Source: Wolfiporia cocos (lineage: Eukaryota; Basidiomycota; Agaricomycetes; Polyporales; Phaeolaceae). Taken from it: a stretch of DNA of 64,000 bases. Location of the stretch: NCBI GenBank assembly GCA_029448655.1, contig JACCLO010000012.1, positions 1,302,001-1,366,000 on the forward strand. Reading direction: 5' to 3'. The position numbers and the translations under genes are program-made. Positions 12,839 to 25,239 of this stretch are shown piece after piece. Positions within the stretch are counted from its first letter, which is position 1. Each line of letters opens with the position of its first letter. Below the pieces are notes generated by a model. It saw nothing but the letters and a program-made list of their open reading frames with translations, had not been told where the DNA came from and did not search any database.

Positions 12839-13921
12839 GTCGCTCCAGCTACCTGTGCGGCGATTCATATGGGTCAGACTTGTTCCGCAGTTAAGCAAAG
12901 CGTGAGTGGAATCCCACAACGCACTGAGGACAACAAAGCCGAAGCCGGATGCGGTATGTGGTAGAGGGTCAAACGTTAAAGTATTGAATGCAACAGAAGC
13001 GCCAGGAAGAAGTCCCGGCTGACCTAAGAAACGCGGTCTCGTGATCCATCGAGCGCTCTAAACGCTGCCCGCTTGATCCCGATATGCGTGTGAGGCTGAC
13101 GTCAACTGTATATACTACGGCGGCGACAACTCACCATCACGAGCCTATGCCTCAACGCCTCACGTACAACTCAATGACGTACGAGCAGGGTATGCCTTCG
13201 AAGCTTCATGCGTTACGTCCGGTCAAGCGGGGCTCTTGAACCGTGCAACGAGATATTCTGATCCAGACATGCGCGAATGGGCCGAAGTTCGGCGACGCAC
13301 TCGACAGCGCTGCTCCATAGGTCTCATCCGTCGTTGTCCACCTCGCCGGACACGTACCACAGGATAGTGCATTAGTATATTGTGCGGGTGCAGCAGCTGC
13401 AGGACGACGAAGTGGTGCTAACCCCATGACACAATCGCATTAGCCCTGCAGTATTGTATTGTTGCAGCTAGAGTACTTCCGTGCTCATCGATCTACGTTC
13501 GTTACGCTCCGTAGAATTATAGCAGAGTAATATTCAGCTGCAATTGGGATTAGAGTATTTTCGGAGTATGGCGAGCCAATGCATTGGGTCGCACGCTATC
13601 GAACCAAACTCAAGAAAACACGATCAGAGCAGATAGTGCGTTTCTCTTGGATTAAACTCTGGCACGAAGCCCAGGGATTGTAGATCAAGCTTCAAATTCT
13701 CCGTCGGATGTCTGATGAGCGGTGTTTTGATTGTCATCCGTGAAGCAACTACCATGGTATCAAGCAAGAATAAGTATTAATAGAACTAAGTTTGAAAAAC
13801 GGAAGTCGAATAAGGAGACCGAAGTGTAGAACGAAGTACAGTATGAGAGCCAAATGTAGCCTATATATACATACGTCGAACAGCACATCATCAAGCATGT
13901 CAGTGCCACATCGACACCTCA
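12839..13921. other. GEP4 upstream region, no other gene
   Basis: From 12839 to about 13.13 kb this is the GEP4 promoter, and it is similar to 42.95-43.19 kb in copy B. It contains a tatata stretch near 13.11 kb when read on the minus strand. The remainder to 13.9 kb shows nothing recognisable; a 73-codon open frame at 13.2-13.4 kb has no supporting feature. Confidence 0.5.
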
Positions 13922-16404
13922 TCAAGCTGCGTCTTTGAATTCGTTTGTATCGCCGGGATCGTTATGACCTGGTTCGGCTGTGCCGCCTCCAGGTTCCCCC
14001 GGTGTTTCCGAGTCCGTCGAACCCTTTACTTTGAAGAAATCGAAGTCCACCTGGTTGATGGACGCTACGCCACACAGTTCGATCACTTTCTCTCTGCATG
14101 CCGCAGCATTTCTGCTCATGACATGCCGCTTCAGGGCATCTCTCCGGCATTGTGATACGTTGCAGCACGGACATGGCCATGTTGCCTTCAAATGCACACT
14201 CTCGAGGTGCCTTTTTCGGTCTTTCTCCACGGTAAAGGTCTTCTCGCATTTACTACATTTGTAGATAGATTTAGCGTTGCGGCTTCGCGCCTTAGATCTC
14301 TGCAAGAGCGAGTAAGCAAAATATGAGAGAATCGTGAAATTACGCACATTTTGGCCGTGCTCCCCCTCCCCAAGGAGTTTCCGTACTCTACGGCCTGCTG
14401 TTCGGGTAGATAGAGGACTAGGGCTCGGCTTCCACTCATCTTCGTCGCTATCGTCAATCACTTTCGTTCTCTTGCGTTTAGGCTTATCACTGTCATCTTC
14501 GACATTGTCGTCATCATCGTCTTCGGACTTCCTCTTGGGTCTCCCCGGAGCCACAGGGGACCCTTCTTCATTCTCGTCCTCCACTCTCAGGATCCTCGCG
14601 CGCTTTTGCACAGCATTTGTCTTGTTACCCGAGGCTTTCCTGCTTTGATATCGCGACGTGGATGTGGGTTTGTACTCGTCGTCCTCGTCTTCGTCCTCGT
14701 CTGCGTTTCGTGCGTCCCGATCTCGACGTGGCCGGCTCGATCCAGCCACAGGGACCTTGTTCTAAAGGACAGAGAGCCGTTCAGTCTCCAAACTATCGAG
14801 CCGCTAGATTTTACTTACCATCAGCACAGCAGGCGCGGGTGTCTGACCACCCCTTCTCGTTCGACGCGCGTTGCCCACTTCTACAAGAGGAGCCACGTCC
14901 TGCACAGGCAGCCGTGTTGTTCAGCACAGATAAGGTCGGAGTGAAAGATGACTGACTGTAGATTCTGTTGGTATTCGCTTGGCTGGAACTTTGCCAGCTC
15001 GCAGTGGGCGACTTGGTCCAGCAACAGGAGGACCAGTCTATTCAAACAATGCTGAGTCCCAACAAGGCCTGTTACGCTTATCACAGGACATCACATACAA
15101 CATTCGGATTGGGAGGAGGGCTTGTTTCTGCACCTCCTCTGGGACGACGTCCGGGCAATACACGCCCGCGGCGAATCTGGCTCGGATCGAACTTCTCTTC
15201 TGGCTGCTGCTGACTCCATGTGAGCAATGGCTTGCAAACATGAAGAAGAAAGCTCACTGAATGTGATGTCTCGGGTTCATTCTCGTTAGAGTTCGACATA
15301 CGTCTTCGTGACTCTTGCGGGACGGCAGGAGGCCGACCTCGCCGTACACGATGCTCCGCCGGCGCAGTTTGCGTGCGGGTGGGGGCTTCAAGAGAAGCAG
15401 ATCCCGCATTTGTTGTCCTCACATTCTATACATAGATGAGAATATGTAGATTAGATCTGTAAATCAAAAACTCACGAGATTGTCAGGAGCGATGGGCGGG
15501 CGGGCTTGATGAGGCTCTGCCGGAATGAGATGGCCGGAAGCACCCGGCGAAGTGAGTGATACCGTATACTCTGCGGAGATCGTGGAAGGGATGTTATATG
15601 CTGGCACTAAAAGGCCGCCCACAGGCTCGTACAACTGCGCCATACGGCTGTGGTCGTGCATTGCTCCCTGGCAAGGAACTCAATGGGTATGGAACGGAAT
15701 TATTAGCGCATGAACTCACGAGTACATCAATTCCATTGCCTCGAGCCCTCATACTCGAAGCGGTGAAGGCGTCAACTCGAGCATTAGTTGCTATTCGAAT
15801 CAAACTCGTCATCAACGAATATAGACAGCCGGGCTGAGGAAAACACGTTACCTTCTTCTGCTGTTGATGTTCTTAATGTCGTTCGTGAGCTCTCCGCATG
15901 AGAAATGGTAGCTTGAGGGATATAGGCGCCATTCGTCTCCGTGTCCGCGTTTGCTGGAATGAACGCCGGCACCTCGTCTGGTCGCACAGTCCCTGTGTAT
16001 GCTTGTTCTGCGACGCCTAATACGTTGAGAGCTGCTTCCGCTGGATTTGTTACATGCGTCAGCTCTGGAGCTGCTCGAGCCGCATTCCGTAGCGTATGCA
16101 TGTCAGTGTTATTGCGTGCGAGGAGACGACTTCGGGGAATACTGTAGCCGTCACGTATCGCCATATCCATGTCATGTGGTTGAATTTCTGTAGGGTAATC
16201 TAGTGTAAATTCCGCCCTGGTCCCGAAACGAGCTGGTCTGCGTGACCCGTTGCCGTCAGCGTGTTCAGCATCCCTCCGCCAGGTCTGGATAGTGGCGGAG
16301 AGAGGGCCCAATATGAGCCTGGAGGAATGAACTCGCAGATCACCACGAGCCAACCTCTGGTACATGTCTGCAGAATGGGAGACGTTCGAGTTGTTAGTCG
16401 CCAT
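13922..16404 (-). CDS. C2H2 zinc-finger nuclear protein
   Basis: The model starts at 16404 (MATNNSNVSHSADMYQ) and joins about nine exons in phase to TGA at 13922, giving roughly 680 aa. The N-terminal two thirds are disordered, with an amphipathic stretch NRLVLLLLDQVAHCELAKFQ encoded near 15.0 kb. A highly acidic/basic region follows (DEDEDEDDEY, then repeated K/R clusters that look like nuclear localisation signals). The C-terminus has one good C2H2 finger (YKCSKCEKTF, then HLESVH) and a second irregular Cys/His cluster (WPCPCCNVSQC, with a later His and Cys). It is probably a transcription factor or chromatin protein; the target is unknown. All introns are about 45-60 bp. Confidence 0.8.
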
Positions 16405-18892
16405 AGATGGGCGAAGGCTTATGGATGAGCAGGGGTAGAGATAAAATCGAGAGCTGTGGATGGATCAACGAAGATACGATGTTCGGTCGGTATGACTGTT
16501 TATATCGTTAGCAAAGAAGGGATGTGTGCCGTAGTAGATCAAGTCGAACGACGGTGGCCTTCCTAGCCACTAGATCGTAGTGAGATCAGACCCTTGTTAC
16601 GGGCGCTTACCGCGTAGTGGGCTGTGGCTCACGTTCTAGACCATGATCGAAAGGAAACAATAATATACCACAAAGAATGAGTTAGCAAGAACAATAAGCC
16701 TACACCACAGGCATTGTGACGGCTATCGCCTGAGCGAGTCTGCGAATTGATGCTATATGGGATTGGTCGCATACCGTATATTACTGAGTGTTTGCATTGA
16801 GAGATCAGCAACGAATGGTGTTCATGAATATTTGATAACTCGATCAAAAGCCAGGCAACGAGATGGTGGGGACGGGTATGTGGCGGTAAGGCGAGCCCTG
16901 CATCATGGCAACGCCTGGCGAGTAGAATGGCATCTGAAGCAGAGAACCAGGACGCAAATTATTGAGCTGATCATGGCTCACGATCCGCAACACAAGTCGT
17001 CGAGTGGTCAGTTTGGGCCAACGGGGAGCGAAGGCGTTTTGACAGTTTGCACAAGAGAGGTGAGAAGGCAAAATCATGCCACCAGACCGCCGAAGATGTG
17101 ACTGAGCCGCCATTACAATGAGTCAGAAGAGCGATAAGCCTGTGAAGGTAACGCGGTACGGGCGGTCCTAGTGCCAGATGAACGTAATGCCATGTTGCTC
17201 CAAGAAGATGCATCACTGAGCACCAGTGCGCCAGAGCGATAGTAACGCCCGTTCAGAGAACCATGGCGAAGCGGATGTAAATAGAGTGCTCGGAGGTGAC
17301 GAGCAGTCCGGATATAGTAGAAGGAGCTGGGATCGCCGAGCTGAGGTAGATTTTCCTTCAAGTTTGTATGAGTAGCTGGAAAACCCAGCAAATGAATACA
17401 GCTGCTGGATCTGCTAGTGGATAATTACAGTCGTGATACTAAGGTTGAGGAGAGCAGTCACCACTTACGGATACTGGACCTGATCCCGGTTATAGCACAG
17501 CACAACCCCTGCAGTACTACGTGCGCGAGGGACGATCACACACCGATATATAGCGCATCAGAATTTGAGAATAGGATTGGCTATATCTGCACCTTCATTT
17601 CTTAAACCTGTATAAACTGGTCATGAGAGGAAATCGGCATTGGTTCAGTTTCACGGATTGAACCCTATGACTCGACATAGCAGTATAGCGGTCTGAGTCT
17701 AGGTAGCCAGGGCGGTGCGATGTGAACAAAACCGTGTGAGAGCCATCAAAAGATCAGCAGTCATAAGTGCGTCCAGATGTGCAGCTCAGTCAGCATTAGA
17801 AGACCTTGCCGGCGGGAGATAGGCACATCGTGCGACGCCAAGAGCCGTTCGAGGTGCAGTATACCTTGCACTGCTGCTTCTCGCATCCACTCCGGTCAGT
17901 CTGTCCCATGCGCCTCGTACACGAGTCTTTTAGGCTCACGGATGATGTAAAGCATTCCAACAGCTGGATTAGGCGGAGATGAGGCGTTTTTGTCAATACC
18001 ACAGCGGACAACAGTGATCGCCAAACAAGGATTGATTTGTACATCGCAACTGAATGGTTATTCAAACGGAAGGACAGCGGGATAATGAGGCGCTCCTTGG
18101 AGTCTATGTGCGAAATTAGACGGCGGGCGTTTGTCGAGGAAAGATTCAGCCGCCACGTGTTGCGGTAATTGATCGATCAGTGATGCACGTTTCCTTCGCG
18201 TTCATCTCGCAAGCACTTCAACGAATGTATTTCACGTCTTAGACAATATTCATGTGCTGAGATCTCTGTGCCGATGCCATCCTCTCTCCACTCAAAAGAC
18301 CTCAATTGGCGGTCTAGAATTGACGAAGAGTCGTGATCGTGCGAGATTGATTGGATGCGGCGTCTGATCATTCCAGGCATAATATTCGTGATTCTCATAT
18401 CACAGTCAGGTGAGAAAAAAGTACAATGCGTTCCCATTTAATCGGCGATCAACGGCGAGGACTGACCGCGTCAAGTTTGCACGAGTAACCCGCGAATGTA
18501 TCAGAAATTTGACTCATCCGCTGACAGCGGTGAGCACTAGGCAACACCAAATGCGGCCCAGAATTGATCAAGGTGGATCTTCAACGCCCTTCTGGTAAGT
18601 AGCTGCTCAGCGACATCACGAGTCCATCCTCTATTCCTCGAAGCAGACGATTCAGAAGAGCTCACCGCACATTAACGGCCTCGTTAATTCCACAAACACT
18701 TCTTAGATGCGATTCCGTACCACGAGGCTCATGACAATCCAAGACTGATCCACTACACATGCCGTGTCGACCCCGCCTAAAGCGCGCAGACCCTTGACGA
18801 GGTACAGAGCCCGCGCCTGTCGCCCGGGATTTAACCAGCAGGCTCGCAACGACGAACCCGCAGACCAGTTCCGTCCTCTCCCCACAGGCAGG
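16405..18892. other. 2.5 kb without a supported gene
   Basis: Scattered open frames of 60-120 codons occur on both strands, but none joins into a convincing spliced gene and none shows a domain. The last 200 bp before 18893 is the promoter and 5' leader of the S53 peptidase. I saw no repeat or tRNA. Confidence 0.5.
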
Positions 18893-21372
18893 ATGCTGCT
18901 GACCGCTCCTCTCGCCCTTGCGTTGGCCCTCGCGGTCCCCGCACTGGGCGTGCCATCCGCCTCTCCGCGGGTCGTGCATGAGTCGCGCGCGCGCGTCCCC
19001 CGCGGCTGGGCGCCCGTTCGCCGTGCAGACCCCGACCTCGTCCTCCCGCTCCGCGTCGGGCTCACGCAGTCAAACCTGGACAGCCTCGAGGAGTACCTTA
19101 TGGACGTGTCGCACCCGGGCTCGCCGAACTACGGGAAGCACTGGACCCCCGCGCACGTCGCGGCGACGTTCCGCCCATCGGACGACGCGGTCGCCGCCGT
19201 GCGCGGCTGGCTGGTCGAGAGCGGGCTCGCGCCGGAGCGCGTGCGCCTCGGTGCGGGCGCGGCATGGGTGCAAGCGGACGTGTCCGTCGCACAGGCGGAG
19301 GCGCTGCTCGGCACGGAGTACTTCGTATACCAATTTGGCGATGACGAAGACTTTACGCACGTCGCGTGCCACGAGAAGTATCACCTTCCTGCGGGCGTCG
19401 CACCCCACGTCGAGCTCGTGACGCCCACACTGCACTTCGACGTGAAGCCCAAGCGCTCGGCGCCGAAGGTTGAGAAGATTGAGCGCCGGAGCGGCGCGTC
19501 GAGCAACGCGAGCGCGAAGGCCGTGGGACAGCCTGGCTTTGGCACGAGTTTCCCCAAGACCTCTGGGGTCCTGAACGTATGTCTAGCTGCTGACCTTCTC
19601 AGAATTATCATTGACAAGTCTGCGCAGACGATCTGGTCAGAACTGGAGGATTGCGACGAGCAGATCGTGCCTGACTGCTTACGTGCGCTGTACACCTTCA
19701 ACTACATCCCCATGGCCACGGACAAGAACTCTATCGCAATCGGTACGTAATCGTGCATCGCCATAATCAATCAAACGTATTTGACTTTGTATCGCACGCT
19801 AGTCGAATACACTCCTCAAGCATACGTCGCCAGTGATCTCGACCTTTTCTTCTCCAACTTTTCGCCAAGTCAGGTTGGAGAGAGGCCGAATCTGGTCAGC
19901 ATCGATGGCGGTAGGTGCCGTGGCAACAGAACACCGTGGAGCCGCTCATTAGCGTTAACTTGAATGATAGGCTATTCACAGACGGACTATGGCGGCTTCG
20001 ACTTCAACGGCGAAGCGAATCTTGATATACAGTACGCCATGGCTCTCGTCGGAAATAAGCAATCGGTGACCCTCTACCAAACTGGGGATATGGTCGAAGG
20101 TATATACAAATGCTGCGCCCATAAGTGGATATCATCTGACGCTTTTCTGGTAAGGCGCTTCCTTCAACAACCTCCTTGACGCTCTGGACGCGTCGTACTG
20201 CACTTTCGAGGGTGGAGACGACCCCGACTATGATGCTACATACCCCGACCCATATGGCGGCGGTTACGAGGGTACGCACCTTGTTGACTATTCCTGGGTG
20301 CTGCCGCGGCTTATCCTTCCGTCGAAGGCCCCGAGGACTGTGGAACTGTCACTCCTGCATATATCATGTCTACCTCATATGGATACACCGAGGTCGATCT
20401 GACCCCCGCGTACGAGCAACGTCAGTGTGCTGAGTATGCCAAGGTAGGCTCGACTTCTTGACTGAAAACAGAACAGATGGGAGCTGATCCCTTGTTTCTA
20501 GCTCGGCCTGATGGGCATGACCGTCCTATACTCCTCCGGTGACTACGGTGTTGCGGGCAACTACGACCTCTGCCTCACACCGGACGGCTACGAGTCGTAC
20601 GACGGCACAATCTTCGACCCGAGCTTCCCCTCGACGTGTCCGTACGTGACTGCCGTCGGCGCGACGCAAGTGAACCCCGGCTCTTCTGTGCGTGTATCTG
20701 TCCTAGCCAAGGGATTCCCAGAAACGAACACTGATAGCGAGGACTGACATAGGTGTACGAGCCCGAGAGCGCGTGCGAGACAGTCATCTACTCCGGCGGC
20801 GGGTTCTCGAACGTGTTCCCAATGCCAGACTACCAGCGCGCCGCCGTCGAGAACTACCTGACGGCATATCCGCCGCCGTACCCCGCCGGGACGTACAACA
20901 CGTCCGGCTCGCGCGCGTACCCCGACCTCTCCGCAAACGGGTAAGCGCCTATGATATACTGTGGTACCTGTGAGTAGATCGCTGACGCACGCACAGCGCG
21001 AACTACGTAATCGCAGTACAGGGCGAGTTCTATCTCGTGTACGGCACCTCGTGCGCGTCGCCCGTCACGGCCGCGATCCTGTCCGCAGTCAACGATGCGC
21101 GGCTTGCGATAGGCAAGGGCCCGATCGGGTTCATCAATCCTGTTGTGAGCTCCCAGCTCCTTTCTTCGGGATGGTGAGATGTACTGAGGGACTGGGTACG
21201 AATGCAGATCTATACGCCTCTGTTCATGGAGGCATTCAACGATATCACGAACGGTTCTAACCCCGGATGCGGGACAAATGGCTTTTCCTCGGAACCGGGC
21301 TGGGATCCAGTCACAGGTGTGGGCACACCGAACTTTGCCAGGCTGCTCGGACTCTGGCTGGGCCTTCCGTGA
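18893..21372 (+). CDS. Secreted tripeptidyl peptidase, family S53 (sedolisin)
   Basis: This is a serine-carboxyl peptidase that releases tripeptides from protein N-termini at acid pH outside the cell. The start at 18893 gives a clean signal peptide (MLLTAPLALALALAVPALG); an in-frame Met at 18764 would bury it and is not used. The pro-domain follows (GLTQSNLDSLEEYL, SHPGSPNYGKHWT). The catalytic domain shows the Glu/Asp pair in FDFNGEANLDIQYA, the oxyanion Asp in YSSGDYGVAG, and the nucleophile Ser in YGTSCASPVTAAI. A calcium-site region is seen in FNDITNGSNPGCG and GWDPVTGVGTPNF. About nine short introns join in phase, for roughly 570 aa. No defect was seen. Confidence 0.92.
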
Positions 21373-21788
21373 TGCAGATATGAACAATTCGGGACTACAA
21401 TACCCTGTGAACTCAGAGAGTCCATAAGCAGCGGACATTTTGGCGTTCTTTTGCAGACGATATTTATTATTCAAATGTTTGGTCAAGTATACCGCTGGGG
21501 GTGTTTCTTGTTTGATCAGACAGGTGATGACTGCGCCTTGTATGGTACTGGAAGTTGTACCACAGAAAATCTGACACTGTAGTACCAGCTGCTCGGAAAG
21601 GAGTAGCGACAAATTTGTCCGAGGAATAAATCGTATGGCCTGCCTACGTTGGGCTTAGACCCGCAATATGTGGCTTGTGTTTCATACAAGGTAACTTGCA
21701 TATGGGAAGAAATGTATATATGTAAGGAATTAGAAGCTGACAGGAAACCGAAGCATACGTAAAAACCCCCGATCTTTCGAATCGCCGC
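21373..21788. other. Intergenic, no gene seen
   Basis: This lies between the convergent S53 peptidase gene and the hypothetical ORF. It presumably contains both 3' UTRs. Nothing else was recognised. Confidence 0.45.
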
Positions 21789-22160
21789 CTATAAGAGACG
21801 AACCCCTTCGTAATCCCGACTCTTGACTACCTCCACTCTGCCCTTTCTCTCGATGCCCGACTCGGAATATATCTCGCGCATGATACAAGCTTCAGGTCTG
21901 ACAACGTTCCATATGCCAAAGTATTGGCTGGACCACTCATGCTTTGTCAATGAGTGACGATATTCACACTGGTCTAAATTCGAAAGCATGTTTTTCTCGC
22001 CAATGTCGTCGGTCAGGTCGGTCAGGTGTAGTTTCCATCCGGGAGCCGGTATCTCGAAAAACAGGATTCGACTGAAATATGATATAACGTACGACTCGTC
22101 GAAGCATGTGTTGCAGTAAGCTCGTAGCACAGCCCAGACGAGCCATCTGCGTATGCTCAT
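21789..22160 (-). CDS. Hypothetical 123-aa protein
   Basis: This is an uninterrupted frame of 123 codons (start MSIRRWLVWAVLRAYCNTCF, end YEGVRLL). The composition is protein-like, with a hydrophobic start, a central DLTDDIGEKN, and aromatic stretches such as SSQYFGIWNVV. I do not recognise a family. It would be divergent from panB with about 200 bp between starts. It may be the 3' exon of a longer gene or a chance frame. Confidence 0.35.
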   Translation of the reverse strand: MSIRRWLVWAVLRAYCNTCFDESYVISYFSRILFFEIPAPGWKLHLTDLTDDIGEKNMLSNLDQCEYRHSLTKHEWSSQYFGIWNVVRPEACIMREIYSESGIERKGRVEVVKSRDYEGVRLL

Positions 22161-22358
22161 GCAAGTTTCAAGTCTTTGCTAATGAGCCACTAAAATTGTG
22201 GCACGATTTCACATGTCCGACCTGTGCGGATGTGATGATCGGCCGAGATCATCGTTTTCTCCGTGGCGGTTATTCCTCCTCAAAACCTGGCAGCAACTTG
22301 CAATGGCTTCAGTTGAACATCTTGGCCTCTCGATTCCTCGACCATGCAGCGGAATGCG

Positions 22359-23382
22359 ATGCTGATACAAACTTTGCGACAGCCTTGGCGGATACGAAAT
22401 ACGCTTCAGCTCTCATGCTTGCAGCGGAGATGGATGAGCGTGCGCCCGGAGGAGGGAACGACGGTTCCTGGTAAGTATTAACGTCATTTTGAGTAATTAA
22501 ACATCTTTACGACATCATGCAGCACGAAAGAAAGTAACGATCCAGCAATTGCATGGCCTCCGAAAAAGGGGCATCCCAATCACGATGCTCACGGCCTATG
22601 ACTTCCCCACGGGCCGGGCCTGCGAGGCGCATGGGATTGATATCACGCTCGTCGGCGACTCCCTCGCACAGGTCTGCCTCGGGTACGACTCGACCACACG
22701 CCTCACGCTCGACGAGATGCTCCACCATTGCCGCGCGGTCGCGCGCGGATCGCGCACGCCGCTCCTCGTCGCGGACATGCCCTTCGGGGCGTATCACGCG
22801 GGCGCGGAGGACGCCCTACGTGCGGCGGTGCGCATGGTGCGCGAAGGCGGCGTCGAGGCGGTCAAGATCGAGGGCGGCGAGGAGGTCGTCGGCGTCGTCC
22901 GCGCGCTCACGCGCATGGGGATACCGGTGATGGCGCACATCGGTCTGATGCCGCAGCGGCACGCGATGCTCTCGGGGTACCGCGTGCAGGGGAAGGACGC
23001 GGCGTCGGCGAGGACGATCGTGGAGAGCGCGCTGGCGCTGGAGGACGCGGGCGCGTTTGCGATGGTGCTCGAGGCGGTGCCACATCCTGTGGCGTCGTAT
23101 ATCACGAAGCGGCTGCGCCATGCTGCCACGATCGGCATTGGCGCAGGGTCAGGTACCGATGGGCAGGTGCTAGTGTGGGACGACTTGATGGGCACATGGA
23201 ACGGGCATAAGGCCAAGTTCGTGCGTCGATTTGGGCAGGTGAGGGGCGAGGTCGAGAGGGGTATCAAGGGCTATGTGCAGGCGGTACACGAAAGGAGCTT
23301 TCCTTCGAGCGAGGAAAGCTATGATATGCCGCCAGAAGAGCTAGAGAAGTTTTTAAAATCTGTCGAGGACGAGAACGTGTAG
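22359..23382 (+). CDS. panB: 3-methyl-2-oxobutanoate hydroxymethyltransferase (ketopantoate synthesis)
   Basis: The enzyme transfers a hydroxymethyl group from methylene-tetrahydrofolate to alpha-ketoisovalerate, making ketopantoate for pantothenate and CoA; in fungi it is the ECM31/panB product. There are two exons, 22359-22470 and 22523-23382, split by a 52 bp intron and joining in phase to 323 aa. The first 26 residues (MLIQTLRQPWRIRNTLQLSC onward) are basic and amphipathic without acids, as in a mitochondrial targeting peptide, which is why I chose this start over the internal Met at 22434. Family motifs are TMLTAYDFP, VGDSLAQV, ADMPFGAY, AVKIEGGEE, MAHIGLMPQ, VLEAVPHP and IGIGAGSGTDGQVLVWDD. 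Coding GC is markedly higher than in the flanks. Confidence 0.93.
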
Positions 23383-25239
23383 ACGATCTCGAGCGATATC
23401 GCTATCGTTATTCAGATTTATGACATACTAAGACACCGAGCAGCTACGAAACGGGACGTACGAGTGAGTCACTAGCTAGTAATCTGTAGTTGTACTCATG
23501 ATGTAGGTTAATTTAGCCGGTTCAGGACAACCTAACACATCCTGAAACCTGTACGCACACATCGTGCACGGAACTCATGTCTACATTGTCTAACAAATGA
23601 TGCGGCCGATCATCTTCTGATACCACAACCGTCTCTCTTGGGCCCCGCGCGGCAAGGATCCAGGTCGCTTCCGATCATGAATATATATCTACGGTTTCGT
23701 CATCTCAGTAATATCCTACGCCGTGGAACGGCGATTTATAAACGTGAGCATTTATTATCACGGTGAGGCGCCGGGATCCTCGCTCGAAATGCGTAGATCG
23801 GCGTGCGTCAACATCCATTTGACGGACATTTCAACGATCCTTGTCATGGCTGTATTCGTCACTGCGAAGTGAAGAATAACCAATCAGATTCCCATCCCCC
23901 AAACTGATCATCTGTGACAGTATTACGAACACCACTGAATGAACATTCTCAAAATTGGCTCGAGCCATGCAAAATGACGATCCCCGCGTGTTTTAAACGA
24001 TGCTAATCGACCGCTTGAATTCCGGCAGTTTATTCATCAGGAGGTTCTGTTGTCATCCAAACCAATCGGAAACACTGATATATCTAGCACGCTCCACACA
24101 GCTGCCACAGCCATCTGACAAGTCGAGCTCAAAGGCTTCTCTGATCATCGTGGACTGTGGACGCGGCCCGATCTCAACTCCGCGGGGTTTGTCATCGGAG
24201 GTGCTGCAAGCGCGCCTGGTTGGCGATCTCTGATGCGAATGAGAGCGTCACCGATCGGCCTATTACTCCACGGTGGTTCGGCAGGCGCGCTGCGGTACTG
24301 TGGTGCGATGTTGCACAGCGCTCAGCGTGGATGGATGGAACTGCCCCTGTTCCACGAGTGCAAGTATCGTTCAATGTTCCTGTGTCATAATTGCTCATCT
24401 TTGAATAACATCAAAACGCGCGGGGGGAGTGTTGTTCGCAGTCGCGGCGTCATGTTCTGTCAATGATCTACGATTATCCTCCACTGTAACGAATCATCTA
24501 GCCGGACGGGCCTTCTTTGGCAGGCTGGTAACAGGTAGGTATTGCCTTTCGGATGCCAGATGTCACCGATACGCAAGAGTCCTTTTCATCACAAGACGGT
24601 GATATTTTTTGCGTAAGTATGTGTCGCAGATTCTTGGACAAGCATCTTTCTCAGAAACATTTTCCCCTGCTAGCTCCCCTCCATGCAACCTTACTCTTTG
24701 CTCTCAGATGGTTTCTGCAGGCCCTGACAAATTGACTTTGCCGGCCCCCAAGAAGTCTGGTGTTGAGTGTTTGGATCACATACTTCCCCACCCACGGCGC
24801 AGATGAGACAGACAATGACGAATATCTCGCGAGATCCCCGCGTCCCCATATAGCTGCTTGCCACCCGCTCCTTCATTAATCTCGTTAGATAATCAAACAT
24901 ACTGCTTCGATGTAGTTCGCCGAATATCAACTATTGAGTTTTATTTGCCCATCGCGAGAAATTGTCGGAATGTACGTCATGATTGATTTCAGACTCGTAA
25001 TGGATCATATCCTAGAGTACCTGCGCTACTGGGTGCAAGTACAAGAAATCATGGAACATAGCCATAACATAACTAACAATGGGAACAATGATGTTTTGTG
25101 TGTTTTGCAACAAGTCACTCGATTATCGGTCCGCGATGACTAGATAGACTAGAATGAAAGAGGGAGAAGCAAACCAGATGGAAGAGGACAATCAACCATG
25201 CCAGTGATAGATCGCGAGGGATGCCGAGCCTGTATGAGT
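23383..25239. other. 1.9 kb without a supported gene
   Basis: Open frames of 60-80 codons occur but none looks coding or splices. One minus-strand frame at 24.7-24.9 kb contains a short hydrophobic stretch but nothing else. No repeat or RNA gene was recognised. Confidence 0.5.

Larger units (their letters stand above)
7800..13130 (-). repeat. Inverted segmental duplication, copy A
   Basis: Read on the minus strand, this block runs GEP4, small ORF, P450-1. The same order recurs on the plus strand at about 42.95-50.15 kb. Similarity is not limited to coding sequence: promoters, introns and the spacer between the small ORF and the P450 align colinearly. One example is the shared stretch around 10.40-10.50 kb (read minus) and 47.43-47.54 kb. 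Upstream similarity ends near 13.13 kb, and downstream similarity fades within about 200 bp of the P450 stop. Boundaries are judged by eye. Confidence 0.8.

Noticed and set aside
18764..18892. In-frame upstream Met for the S53 peptidase
   Set aside because: It would put a basic, non-signal stretch before a textbook signal peptide that begins at 18893.
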